A program made the translations under genes and the position numbers. Positions 8,948 to 18,608 of a DNA stretch of 40,964 nucleotides are shown here, one piece after another. The stretch lies in the NCBI GenBank assembly GCA_022340745.1, contig JAJDNL010000053.1, positions 1 through 40,964 of the forward strand. The letters run 5' to 3'. This DNA comes from Deltaproteobacteria bacterium (GTDB taxonomy: Bacteria > Desulfobacterota > Syntrophobacteria > BM002). Positions within the stretch are counted from its first letter, which is position 1. Each line of letters opens with the position of its first letter. The notes beneath the pieces are model-generated. The model made no database searches, was not told the origin of the DNA, and worked only from the letters and a program-made list of their open reading frames with translations.

Positions 8948-11179
8948 TCATTTTACCAGTTCTTCTAATCCTTGTTTGAGCTGCTTCTGTTTTTTTTGGT
9001 TCAGAGGCGGCTCGGCAGTTTGCTCGGCAGGCTGCTTCTTCTCCGGTTTCTTCAGAAGCTTTTTTCCTTCTTTCTTTGCCATTTTAGCCAACCAGCGCTG
9101 ATCCAGCCCATATACTGGTTCATCTATGGTGCCGGTTACCGTGAGGGGGAGCTGAACGAAGCCATGCTTATCGGCAATCTTGGTTGCTATATCACGAAGC
9201 GGCGGGATTTTGCCAACATACTGAGCTCTGATTTGGAGGGATAGATGCACGTCAAGCGTTTTGTCCACTAGACTCGCGGTGCCAGTACCTTCGGCTTGGA
9301 CTATAGGTCCCACCAGATGAAACCTTTTGAGGGTGGCAATTCCCTTGCTGGTAAGTACCCTTGCAGTGACCTGGGAGAAGCGGAGATGTTGGAGATCTTC
9401 CGCTTGGAACAATTGTGCAAACTTGACGAAGAGAGGATGTCCAGAGAACTCTGCCTCATTGATGTTCAAAATAGTACGGGACTGAACTGCGGGCAGATTA
9501 GTGCCACTCCCCTTTGCTCGCGAAATCATGTTGACATTACCCGACCAGCTCCCCTTCGTTTGCGGCCAAAAAGCAGCTATGATTTCGTCCAAGAGTATAT
9601 TCTCTGTGTAAATGACGGATTGAAAAGGCGGGCCCGGCGACTCGACATCGCTCTTCACACTTCCTCCGAGTGCACCACCATACAGTGATGCTGATAGTGG
9701 TTCCACTCGAAGCTTGCCGTTTTGGAGGATAAGCTTACAGTCCACATTACTTACAACTAGTTTGTTGTATAAGAACCAATCCAGATGAATCTCTCCCTGG
9801 GCATCCAGTGAGATGGGCTTTGGTCCTAACTGGCCAACTGTAGGTGGCAGATTGGCTTCGGCAGCGGGACTCGAGGCAACTGGCTCCACCACCACGTCTT
9901 TCCTTTGATCAGTACCAGGGGTGGATTCGGTTTTCAAGTCAGGCTTTTCCGGTGTCCCCTCAGATTTCTTTGTCGGTTCGCTTGGAACCGCGGGAGTTGT
10001 TGATTCAGAGCCGGGTTCTGGCACCACATTTTCCGCTAAATGCTTATCCCGTGCCGCTGGTTGCCCGGGATCCGCCTTGGGTTCTTCGCTTGGAGATGGC
10101 GTCCCTGAAAAGAGTGCCAGGAGTTCATCCAGTTTGATTTGAGGCGAATTCAGAGTGAAGTCGAAGTGAGGCCTTTGCTGCCACTGCGTAAGCACGCCCT
10201 GGATCTTGGCTTTCTGACCATTAAGCTCGAGATCGAGATTACCTATATCAAGGGTCTGTTGGGAACGAACTGCATCCAGTTGAAAACCGGCTTCAATCTG
10301 GAGGGTTTTTGTTAGGTTTTCGTCTTTTTTTATTTTGAGCCCGCTGAGGGCAAGGCTGCCTTGGGTTAAGAAGTGGTCAAAATCCTCTACTGCCACGGCT
10401 GCTTCCATTGTCAATGTGCCCTGCTGAATAAGGTCTCGGGGATTGCCGGCAATAAAAGGACTCAGAATGGTAAGATCGATCCCTTGGAGATTCATCTTCC
10501 CTTTCAGGCTATCTTTGGCCAGGTCATACGTTCCTTTGATGATCAGAGATCTTTCGTCTGCTCCCTGGACTTGCCCCTCTATTTCGAACGGAACGGGGGC
10601 AGTGGTTGAAAAGTCAGTGAAACGCGATCTGATGCTGCCTACTCTTAACGTTGCTTGGGGCTGCTGAGAAAGATCTACCAAGTTCAGTTGCCCATCTTGC
10701 ATAGCAAGCAAGGTAATAAAAAGGGGGACACCGGCGGGCTCTCTGTTGTGCTGCCTCATGGCAGGTGCAGTCTTTTCCGCCTTGGCCATCTCAGGAAGGA
10801 GATCGGCAATGTTCAGCGATCCGTCTTTCTGCCGGACAAGGGTGATCTCCGGCCTGGTAAACGCGAGGGTGTGGATGACGATCCTACCCTTAAATAGCTC
10901 CTTGAATTTCCATCGAAGCTCCAGCTTTTCGCCTTTGAGCAATGGAGCATCAGCACCCTTTTTTCGTATCTCCAACCCCTTGACACAAAAACCACGAAAG
11001 CCAACGCTAGCCTCTGCCAAAGTCACGTTGCGGTGCAGATAGTGTTCCAAAGGAGGCGTAATCATGGCGGTTATGAGTTCGCTGGTAAAGTAGAGCCGGA
11101 CAGACAAAACAAGTATCAAAACTAGGAGAACCAGCCCACCCAATATCAGAGCCGGCTTTTTATATTTCTTCGGCAACAT
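8948..11179 (-). CDS. AsmA-like / DUF748-type large periplasmic protein
   Basis: 743 aa; N-terminal TM; YFTSELITAMITPPLEHYLHRNVTLAEASVGF, LELRWKFKELFKGRIVIHTLAFTRPEITLVRQKDGSLNIADLLP and C-terminal LTVTGTIDEPVYGLD are typical of the AsmA superfamily. Confidence 0.8.
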   Translation of the reverse strand: MLPKKYKKPALILGGLVLLVLILVLSVRLYFTSELITAMITPPLEHYLHRNVTLAEASVGFRGFCVKGLEIRKKGADAPLLKGEKLELRWKFKELFKGRIVIHTLAFTRPEITLVRQKDGSLNIADLLPEMAKAEKTAPAMRQHNREPAGVPLFITLLAMQDGQLNLVDLSQQPQATLRVGSIRSRFTDFSTTAPVPFEIEGQVQGADERSLIIKGTYDLAKDSLKGKMNLQGIDLTILSPFIAGNPRDLIQQGTLTMEAAVAVEDFDHFLTQGSLALSGLKIKKDENLTKTLQIEAGFQLDAVRSQQTLDIGNLDLELNGQKAKIQGVLTQWQQRPHFDFTLNSPQIKLDELLALFSGTPSPSEEPKADPGQPAARDKHLAENVVPEPGSESTTPAVPSEPTKKSEGTPEKPDLKTESTPGTDQRKDVVVEPVASSPAAEANLPPTVGQLGPKPISLDAQGEIHLDWFLYNKLVVSNVDCKLILQNGKLRVEPLSASLYGGALGGSVKSDVESPGPPFQSVIYTENILLDEIIAAFWPQTKGSWSGNVNMISRAKGSGTNLPAVQSRTILNINEAEFSGHPLFVKFAQLFQAEDLQHLRFSQVTARVLTSKGIATLKRFHLVGPIVQAEGTGTASLVDKTLDVHLSLQIRAQYVGKIPPLRDIATKIADKHGFVQLPLTVTGTIDEPVYGLDQRWLAKMAKKEGKKLLKKPEKKQPAEQTAEPPLNQKKQKQLKQGLEELVK

Positions 11180-11356
11180 TGATTCCCTCTACGTTTGCTT
11201 GGTTAAATTGGCAGTAACCTATAGCTTTTTTCCCTACATGTCAAAGTGGATAAAAGTTTTATGCAAACCTCATACCCATATTCATCTTAGGGCGAATAAA
11301 TGACGGCCGGAGATAGTAAGACCAGGAACTAAGACCTAAGTACTAAGCTCTCACAA

Positions 11357-11677
11357 GTCATTACACTACGCGCATCCGCGCTCCGTTGTCACTCGGGCTG
11401 CGCCCGTCATCAGGCCTTACGGCCGTCATTGGTGGTCATTTGCCTTCGGCGTCATTTATTCGCGCTCGCTGCGCTCCGCTCAGTCCCGCAAGCGGGTCCC
11501 TAGTCTGGGCTGGCGCCCGTCATTTATAGTCATTATGTAGTTATGTGTTTTCTTTATTATCTATAATCATAAAGACCTAGTGACAACAAGTGACAGCGAA
11601 GCGTAATGACGGCTTTAGCCTAATGACGGCCACTTTCAGTGGCCAAATGACCATAAATAATGCCGCAGGCAAAATGA
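11357..11677. repeat. TGAC-hairpin modular repeat block, copy 3
   Basis: Hairpins GGGCTGCGCCC (11395-11405), GGCCTTACGGCC (11413-11424), GCCTTCGGC (11442-11450), CCCGCAAGCGGG (11485-11496), GGGCTGGCGCCC (11507-11518), GGCTTTAGCC (11611-11620) and GGCCACTTTCAGTGGCC (11628-11644), with GTCATT/AATGAC linkers. Confidence 0.88.
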
Positions 11678-11751
11678 CTCTATCGCTGATTGCTTTAGAT
11701 CGTTCGCAATAAAATGGTGGGTTCGTGAGGGAGGATTCGCGGTCCGCTCTT

Positions 11752-12822
11752 CTAAGTGCGGCGGGTAAGGGTATAATCAGCGATTTCGAGAAAGGAATCT
11801 AAGGTAGGTGAGGGTGGAAAAATTGACAGAGCTGATTTGGCCACAGCAATATAATTGCTCGCAAGCTGGTCAGTGTAGTCGAGTCCCTGATACTGTTTGA
11901 TAATTGTTTTTACCTCAGCAAAGGCTTTTTCATAATTACCCTCTGAGGTGATGAGTTCAACCAGACGCTGGCGGTCCACTTCGTTACTTGACTGCAGAGC
12001 GCGAATGAGGGGTAGGGTGATCTTGCCTTCCTGAAGATCCTTCCCCACAGGTTTGCCAAATTCCTCCTCACTGCCGGCATAGTCCAGGAAGTCGTCTCTA
12101 AGCTGGAAAGCGATGCCTAGGTTGAGGCCGAATAACCGCATGGCATTTTCTTGCTCCTCGTCAACCTCACCAAGGATGGCACCGATCTGGCATGCTGCCG
12201 AAATGAGAATCGCAGTCTTACGTGTAACAACCTCAATGTAGTCCTCTTCAGAGATCTCCAGGTTGTCACTGTTGATGAGTTGGAGTACCTCACCTTCAGC
12301 CATGGAGGTGGTAGTTTCCGAGAGGACCCGGAGGATTCTTAAGTTGCCACTCATCACGGTGAGGAGAAAGGAGGTGGCCAGAAGAAAATCACCCACGAGG
12401 ACAACAGCGGCATTGCCCCAGAGGGTGTTGGCCGATGGCCTGCCGCGCCTCAATTCAGCATTGTCCACAACATCATCATGTAGAAGGGTGGCGGCGTGCA
12501 GATACTCGAATACGATAGAGAGGGCATATTGATAATTGCCTTGGTAGTTGGATAATCGGGAGGCAAGCACCATCAACAGAGGGCGCAGACGTTTTCCCCC
12601 GCTGCGCATGATGTAGCGGGTCACAAGAGCGATAAGTGGAACACTTGAGTGCAGATTTTTTTTGATTTCCTCCTCGATGAGCTGGAGGTCATCATCCAGC
12701 TGCGCGAAGAATGAATACTGGGGGGGTGTCAAGTCTTTTGCGGTGCTCTTGGAGGACAATGGAGACGTTCCTGAGTTAAAGTTAGGGCTGGAAAAACGCC
12801 AGAACACTTCTACATAGCCCAA
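11752..12822 (-). CDS. ispB: Polyprenyl synthetase (octaprenyl-diphosphate synthase-like)
   Basis: GGKRLRPLLMVLASRL, ATLLHDDVVDNAELRRGRPSANTLWGN (first Asp-rich motif) and AFQLRDDFLDYAGSEEEFGKPVGKDLQEGKITLPLI (second Asp-rich motif). Confidence 0.92.
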   Translation of the reverse strand: MGYVEVFWRFSSPNFNSGTSPLSSKSTAKDLTPPQYSFFAQLDDDLQLIEEEIKKNLHSSVPLIALVTRYIMRSGGKRLRPLLMVLASRLSNYQGNYQYALSIVFEYLHAATLLHDDVVDNAELRRGRPSANTLWGNAAVVLVGDFLLATSFLLTVMSGNLRILRVLSETTTSMAEGEVLQLINSDNLEISEEDYIEVVTRKTAILISAACQIGAILGEVDEEQENAMRLFGLNLGIAFQLRDDFLDYAGSEEEFGKPVGKDLQEGKITLPLIRALQSSNEVDRQRLVELITSEGNYEKAFAEVKTIIKQYQGLDYTDQLASNYIAVAKSALSIFPPSPTLDSFLEIADYTLTRRT

Positions 12823-12939
12823 ATTGAGCCCATTGTCAAAATAATTCTAGTGTTTACCTACTGTCTATCCAGTAAAGCGCTCATGCCTTTAGCTCAGCAT
12901 ACTCTGCATACTAGATTTCGATAACCGCTATTATTTACT

Positions 12940-13077
12940 AACCACAGAGACGCGGAGAGCACAGAGGGATGCAATTGCAGATTGTTGATTGCAGATTGGT
13001 AAATATTAGGGGTCAGATTGGTTTAATTCTACAATCCACAATCCAAAATCTAAAATGTTCTCTGTGCCTCAGTGGTG
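12940..13077. repeat. Inverted composite repeat (ACCACAGAGACGCGGAGAGCACAGAGG ... CTCTGTGCCTCAGTGGTGAA) enclosing 7-bp GATTGCA units
   Basis: Outer arms are approximate reverse complements; the interior contains attgcagattgttgattgcagattgg and acaatccacaatccaaaatc. Confidence 0.7.
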
Positions 13078-13154
13078 AATTTTCAATCAGATGTTCTCCC
13101 GCCGGCATAATTCGGGTAAAAGTACCTGATCTTTCTATAAATTCCAGGTGGATC

Positions 13155-14501
13155 CTATTTGGCGTTTTCAACAATTTCCCCGACCAGATCATAAGGGTGA
13201 GCTTCGGTAATGAGCACATCCATAATCTCACCCACCTGACCGAAGCCTTTATTAATAAAGACGCAACCGTCGACATCAGGAGCTTGCGATACGAGGCGAC
13301 CCTCCAGGAGGAGATCTGTTTCGCCACTCACTCCTTCAACCAGGGTCGGCTGGACAGTGCCAACGAGTTTCTGGTGGTAATCCAGGCTGACTTTTCTCTG
13401 CAGACTAACAAGTGCCTGAAGCCGTTCCTGTTTGACTGTTTCTTCCACAACATCCTTTAGCCGTGTAGCTTTCGTCCCTTTTTCTGGTGAATAAGTAAAT
13501 ATTCCCAACCGCTGGAAAGCCGCCTTCTCCACAAACTCATAAAGCTCTTGGTAGTCCGCCTCCGTTTCTCCTGGGAATCCCACTATAAGTGTAGTCCTAA
13601 GAGTTATCTCCGGCAGATATGAGCGAATGAAACCAATGATTTCATGGAATTCCTCGGCAGAACCGGATCGACCCATGGCCTTGAGCAATCGTACGGATAC
13701 GTGCTGAAAAGGAATGTCGAGATACTTGCAGATGCAGTCATAGGACGCCATAACTTGTAGGAGTCTGCGGTCTACCCTCTGGGGATAGCTGTAGAGAACC
13801 CGAATCCATGAGAACGCGTCACTCTTTGCCAGGTCTGCCAAAAGGTCGGAAAGACGGGGTTCAGTGCCCAGATCCATGCCATAAGCAGTGCTATCCTGCG
13901 CCACCAGATTGAGCTCTATCACCCCCTGAGAAGCCAGCCATTCAGCCTCTTGAAGCAGGTCGTGCCGGGGCCGACTGCGGAAAGGACCACGGATGGCCGG
14001 GATCGTACAAAAAGTACAGCGGTTACTGCAACCTTCCGCAATCTTGAGGTAGCCACTGTAAAACGGAGTCGAAAGGACTCGGTGAGTTTCCGACGTCATC
14101 AAAAATCTGGGAGACTCTATACTGAGCCTTTGCGGGTCCCCTTTCTGAAAGTTGGCGAGGAGAGAAGGCAGCCGAGCAAACGAACTGGTGCCAACAAAGA
14201 GGTCAACTTCGGGCATTGACGTGGCCAATTTGCGGCCGTAACGCTGGGGCAAGCATCCTGCCACCACAAAAAACTTACACTGTCCTCGCTCTTTGGCTTG
14301 GGCCAATTCCAAAATGGTATCGATGGATTCCTGAGTGGCACTCTCGATAAAACTGCAGGTGTTTACCACGATAAGCTGAGCCTCAAGAGGATCCTCTACT
14401 GGCTTGTAGCCGCCATTCGTGAGAGCGCCCAGAATGACCTCGCTGTCAACCCGATTTTTCGGGCAACCCAAGCTTCTGAGATAGAAGGTTGTTGGTTTCA
14501 T
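13155..14501 (-). CDS. rimO: Ribosomal protein uS12 methylthiotransferase
   Basis: SLGCPKNRVDSEVILG, VVNTCSFIESATQESIDTIL, AEGCSNRCTFCTIPAIRGPFRSR (radical SAM CxxxCxxC), TTLIVGFPGETEADYQEL. Confidence 0.96.
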   Translation of the reverse strand: MKPTTFYLRSLGCPKNRVDSEVILGALTNGGYKPVEDPLEAQLIVVNTCSFIESATQESIDTILELAQAKERGQCKFFVVAGCLPQRYGRKLATSMPEVDLFVGTSSFARLPSLLANFQKGDPQRLSIESPRFLMTSETHRVLSTPFYSGYLKIAEGCSNRCTFCTIPAIRGPFRSRPRHDLLQEAEWLASQGVIELNLVAQDSTAYGMDLGTEPRLSDLLADLAKSDAFSWIRVLYSYPQRVDRRLLQVMASYDCICKYLDIPFQHVSVRLLKAMGRSGSAEEFHEIIGFIRSYLPEITLRTTLIVGFPGETEADYQELYEFVEKAAFQRLGIFTYSPEKGTKATRLKDVVEETVKQERLQALVSLQRKVSLDYHQKLVGTVQPTLVEGVSGETDLLLEGRLVSQAPDVDGCVFINKGFGQVGEIMDVLITEAHPYDLVGEIVENAK

Positions 14502-14573
14502 GAGGAATGTCCCTCGTCAGTCCAGACCTTAACTATTAACCGGTGTGGGGAAGGGCGTCAAGGCAAGTAGTAG

Positions 14574-14770
14574 GCATAGGGCATAGGGTGAGAGGTCAGA
14601 GATCAGAGGACAGAGGTCAGCAGGCAGATTCCAGCTGACAACAGGGAGCCATTTCAACTAGGCACCAAATCTTAAGGTGTCAGGTTTCAGGTGTCAGAAA
14701 TGAAAAACAAAAAGGCTGAAACCTGAAACCTCAGTGCTTGCTCCATGCCCCATGCTCCATGCTCTATGCG
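14574..14770. repeat. Cluster of three 7-bp period patches (GGCATAG; GGTCAGA; GTCAGGTTTCAGGT...; GCCCCATGCTCCAT)
   Basis: Direct reading; includes the inverted pair ggtgtcaggtttcaggtgtcag ... ctgaaacctgaaacct. Confidence 0.75.
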
Positions 14771-14796
14771 GGAAAAGGCCCAAGGGGTCTTTTCCC

Positions 14797-15762
14797 TCAT
14801 GGTCGCCATGACACCACGGTGTGTACATCGATCTGGTGGAAAGCAAAGAGGCAAAAAATGACCAGGGCGAGCGCCACGAGGATGGCAAGACCTGGTCGCA
14901 TCCGCGGGACAGGTTTGTTTGGATTTTGCCAGCCCCGGCCCTGCCGCAAGAGAGATACTGCACTCATCATAACGTAACATGCAACCGCAAATGGGGGGAA
15001 GCCAAAGAAACCGAGGAGGGGCATTTCAAAGATCTTCAGCCAGCCGACGTGTGGCACGGTGTAGACCCACTTGGTGAGGGCCCAGTAGTTCCAAAACTCC
15101 CACAGCAGGCCACAGATGGCGCCAGCTGTCAGCAGGAGATAAAAGGTGCGGAGAGTCCCCTGCTGCCACTCCCGCATCAAAGAGCGCAATCCCAACCGGT
15201 GCGTAAGGGGTTCGAGGAGAAATATAAAAATACCCCAGACCAGCGGAAAAAAGAACTGAGGCCAGACAAGGGGCAAGACCAGGAAGACGAGCCCCGTGAT
15301 TACAAAAGGAACATACCAACGAGTAGAACCGGAGAGAGGTCGCAGTCGCGATTTCTTGAAAAGACCGTAACCATCCAAAAGCTCCATGGTTTCAAAGAGC
15401 CCCGGGAGCACAGTGGCGTAGCACACCGCGTATCCAACCCAGCGTTGGAGCATGTTTTCAGGCACCATGACGTAGTGCCAGTTGTTCAAAACCACATTGA
15501 ATAATTCAAAGATGAGCCAGAAACAGACAGACCAGGGTAAAAGGAAAAAAAACTCCCGCGGATGGTTCTTGAGCAGTGAACTGCCCTTACGGCGGTAGAC
15601 GAGCCCATCAACAATCAAAATGTACGGCCACCAGGCAAGAGGAAAAAACCAATAACCCACCACCTCAATGTCGAAAAAAAGCAGAACTTGGGCAGTGACG
15701 AGCGCGCAGAGACCTACCCAACCGTACAGAGGAAAGGGCCGACTAGTGGACAAGGTTCTCAT
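14797..15762 (-). CDS. Hypothetical polytopic membrane protein
   Basis: 321 aa with many Trp-rich hydrophobic segments; family not recognised. Confidence 0.75.
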   Translation of the reverse strand: MRTLSTSRPFPLYGWVGLCALVTAQVLLFFDIEVVGYWFFPLAWWPYILIVDGLVYRRKGSSLLKNHPREFFFLLPWSVCFWLIFELFNVVLNNWHYVMVPENMLQRWVGYAVCYATVLPGLFETMELLDGYGLFKKSRLRPLSGSTRWYVPFVITGLVFLVLPLVWPQFFFPLVWGIFIFLLEPLTHRLGLRSLMREWQQGTLRTFYLLLTAGAICGLLWEFWNYWALTKWVYTVPHVGWLKIFEMPLLGFFGFPPFAVACYVMMSAVSLLRQGRGWQNPNKPVPRMRPGLAILVALALVIFCLFAFHQIDVHTVVSWRP

Positions 15763-15807
15763 CCTTATTCAGCCTTATATCGCCAGATAGCAGATTACAA
15801 TGACGGA

Positions 15808-16040
15808 GGTTTCAGTGTTCAGGTTTCAGTGTTCAGGGATGAGTATGCAGGGTTCAAGCTTGGCCTTGGTGTTTTTTCTTGCTGACACCTGACACCTGAC
15901 ACCTGACACCTAAAACCTTCAGGTTGCAGATTGCAGAATTGTTCGAGTTTCGGTGGCCCTGGTAAATTTTAGTTGCAGCCAAGTCACCCAATTCTGCCTG
16001 AGCAAGTCATCAATCTGCAATCTACAATCCGAGATCTTAA
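15808..16040. repeat. Two adjacent inverted 7-bp repeat elements (TTCAGTG/TTCAGGT ... CTGACAC x4; ATTGCAG ... AATCTGCAATCTACAATCC)
   Basis: Direct reading; CTGACAC four times perfectly, with complementary left arm. Confidence 0.8.
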
Positions 16041-16137
16041 ATTTTTTTGCTGTTATCGATTTTTTTCTATAATGTCAACCACTTTTGTGACCCTACTAAA
16101 AAGCCTAATTTTCACGTAAATTTGTGAAAAAAAATGC

Positions 16138-16166
16138 TTGCAGATTTCTCTATTACAGGGTATATT
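16138..16166 (+). promoter_or_regulatory. Candidate sigma70-like promoter upstream of sat
   Basis: TTGCAG - 17 bp - TATATT. The -35 box is weak (3/6) and the -10 box is 5/6. Confidence 0.35.
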
Positions 16167-16651
16167 CACTCCAACATTGTTAAAGATAGTACAAAATCAG
16201 CCCAGCCAATGTATTTTCTCTCCCCTCGCAACGGGGTGGTGCTCAGGCATTTACTGGGCCCGAACATGGAGGGATTGGCAGAAGACGCCTCCCCCTTGAG
16301 CCTATTGCAGATGAGACTTTCCGGTTTAGCGAAACGACAACCAAACGTTTCATGTGCCGGAAGAATGAACAAACGCGGTAGCCCCAGAGTCGTGTGAGCG
16401 GATTTTGCCCCGCCACCTGAAAGGGAAAAATCTCCGAAACGCGACACTGTGGGGATCGAGGCGGCATTGCCGATCGAGGTTAGAGCAAATTTTCACAAGC
16501 ACGAGGCGGGATAGGATAGTTTTGCGCTTTTTGTAGGAGTGGATGATAGAACTCCACTGGGTTGTTGAGAAGGCGGGTTGAGTAATAGAGCTTGCCGTAA
16601 CTCATATAGGTTTTGGAAAACGCATACTCATTGAAGAAGGGAGAACAGGAA

Positions 16652-17920
16652 ATGGCGAAGTTGGTACCTCCACACGGAAAAGAGAGAAAGCTGAAGCCGC
16701 TGCTGCTCGAGGGCGATGCGCTCAAGGCAGAAGTTGAAAAGGCTAAGACCTTAAAGAAAGCTCCCATGACTTCGAGGGAAGCCTCTGACGTGCTCATGCT
16801 GGGCATCGGCGCTTTCACTCCGCTCGAAGGTTTCATGGGCTATGATGACTGGAAGGGCGTTTGCGACAACTACCTGATGACGGATGGTACTTTCTGGCCC
16901 ATTCCCATCACCCTGTCGGCGACCAAAGAGTTGGCAGACAGCATTGCCGACAATGAAGAGATCGCTCTTTTGGATGTGGAACATGACGAAATCCTGGCCA
17001 CCATGAAGGTGACGGAAAAGTACACCATCGACAAGGTCCACGAGTGCAAAGCGGTCTTCGGGACCGATGATGCCGAGGGCCATCCCGGAGTACAGAAGGT
17101 CATGGCTCAGGCGGAGATCAACCTGGCCGGTCCCATCAAGGTGCTCAGTGAGAGCTTTTACCCCACAGAGTTCGGCGACCTTTATCAGACACCGGCCCAG
17201 TCTCGAGCAATGTTTGAGGAGCGGGGTTGGGATACGGTGGCGGCGCTGCAGCTCAGAAACCCCATGCACAACTCCCACGCCTACCTGGCCTGGATCGCTA
17301 TCGAGGTCTGTGACGGCGTCTACATCCACCAGTTGATCGGCAAGTTGAAAGAAGGCGATATTCCCGCTGAAGTGAGGGTTGACGCGATTCAGGCCCTGGT
17401 GGATAACTACTTTCGCAAGGAACGGGTGCTGCAGGGCGGCTACCCCATGGAGATGCGCTACGCCGGTCCCCGTGAAGCCTTGCTGCACGCTTGCTTCCGC
17501 CAGAACTATGGCTGTAGCCACCTGATAGTCGGCCGTGACCACGCAGGCGTGGGTGACTACTACGGCCCGTTTGACGCTCAGAAGATCTTCCTGGAAATCC
17601 CCGAGGGCTCGCTCGAGCTCAAGCCCTTGCCCCTGGACTGGACCTTCTACTGTTACGATTGCGGTAGCATGGCCTCCATGAAGACCTGCCCGCACGATGA
17701 GAAGGCGGTCATCGATGAGGACGGCAACCACGTGAGCGGCTCGCGGTTGCTGCTGTCCGGCACCATGCTCCGTAAGATGCTCTCCGAGGACAAGCCGGTG
17801 CCCAAAGAGTTCTCCAAGCCCGAGGTCATCAAGATCCTCAAGGCTTACTACGCTGGCCTCGAAGAAAAGGTGGAGATCAAGCTTCACGGCGCTGCCACCG
17901 GCGATGTCGAGAAGAAGTAG
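16652..17920 (+). CDS. sat: Sulfate adenylyltransferase (dissimilatory type)
   Basis: [18 protein letters not shown] (HxxH-type), [59 protein letters not shown]. Start chosen at 16652 after a GGGAGAACAGG region. Confidence 0.96.
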   Translation: MAKLVPPHGKERKLKPLLLEGDALKAEVEKAKTLKKAPMTSREASDVLMLGIGAFTPLEGFMGYDDWKGVCDNYLMTDGTFWPIPITLSATKELADSIADNEEIALLDVEHDEILATMKVTEKYTIDKVHECKAVFGTDDAEGHPGVQKVMAQAEINLAGPIKVLSESFYPTEFGDLYQTPAQSRAMFEERGWDTVAALQLRNPMHNSHAYLAWIAIEVCDGVYIHQLIGKLKEGDIPAEVRVDAIQALVDNYFRKERVLQGGYPMEMRYAGPREALLHACFRQNYGCSHLIVGRDHAGVGDYYGPFDAQKIFLEIPEGSLELKPLPLDWTFYCYDCGSMASMKTCPHDEKAVIDEDGNHVSGSRLLLSGTMLRKMLSEDKPVPKEFSKPEVIKILKAYYAGLEEKVEIKLHGAATGDVEKK

Positions 17921-18153
17921 TGAGATAATTGGTCGAAAAAGACCAAGTGACAACCGGCGAGGGCGGAGGTAGTATCCCGCCGATTTTACGAACGGCATAG
18001 AAGTTTTGCTTTCTATGACCACCTAACAGGTAAACAATATCCATTGGAAGGGAGGTGAGTGTCGGCTATCAAAGGTTCCGGGGTAGGTACTCCGGGGCTG
18101 TACTGAGTGATCACGTATGATTTTTAAGTCAATAAAGATTAGGAGGGAAATCA

Positions 18154-18591
18154 ATGCCAAGTTACGTCATTGATGAAAAATGTGACGGATGCAAGGGGCA
18201 GGACAGGACAGCCTGCATGTACATCTGCCCCAACGACTTGATGATCTTGGACGTGGATGCCATGAAGGCTTACAACCAGGAGCCCGAGTTCTGCTGGGAG
18301 TGCTACAACTGCGTAAAGATTTGCCCCCAGCAAGCTATTGACGTCCGCGGCTACGCCGACTTCGTGCCCATGGGCGCCAGCGTGGTGCCGTTGCGCGGAT
18401 CCGAAGACATCATGTGGACAGTCAAATTTAGAAACGGCACCATCAAGCGCTTCAAGTTCCCCATCCGCACCACGGACGAAGGTACTGCCGTGCCCGATGG
18501 AGGCTTTACTGAGGGCGCTGGCGATCTCAACGACCAGAACCTGTGGACTGAACCGGCATCACTGGGAGTTGATGCGCTGCCCACCAAGTAA
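18154..18591 (+). CDS. aprB: Adenylylsulfate reductase subunit beta
   Basis: MPSYVIDEKCDGCKGQDRTACMYICPNDLMILD...CWECYNCVKICPQQAIDVRGYADFVPMGASVVPLRG (2x4Fe-4S); upstream of aprA; GGAGG RBS. Confidence 0.98.
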   Translation: MPSYVIDEKCDGCKGQDRTACMYICPNDLMILDVDAMKAYNQEPEFCWECYNCVKICPQQAIDVRGYADFVPMGASVVPLRGSEDIMWTVKFRNGTIKRFKFPIRTTDEGTAVPDGGFTEGAGDLNDQNLWTEPASLGVDALPTK

Positions 18592-18608
18592 TTGAGGAGG
18601 TGAAAATA

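Noticed and set aside
16166-16467. ORFs on the minus strand upstream of sat (93 and 74 aa)
   Set aside because: No recognisable motifs and overlapping frames; could be a remnant but not supported as genes.
16751-18022. Long antisense ORFs over sat, aprA and qmoA (423 aa at 16751-18022, 303 aa at 19017-19928, 254 aa at 20951-21715)
   Set aside because: Opposite strongly supported conserved genes; long antisense frames are expected from GC-rich third positions and biased codon use.
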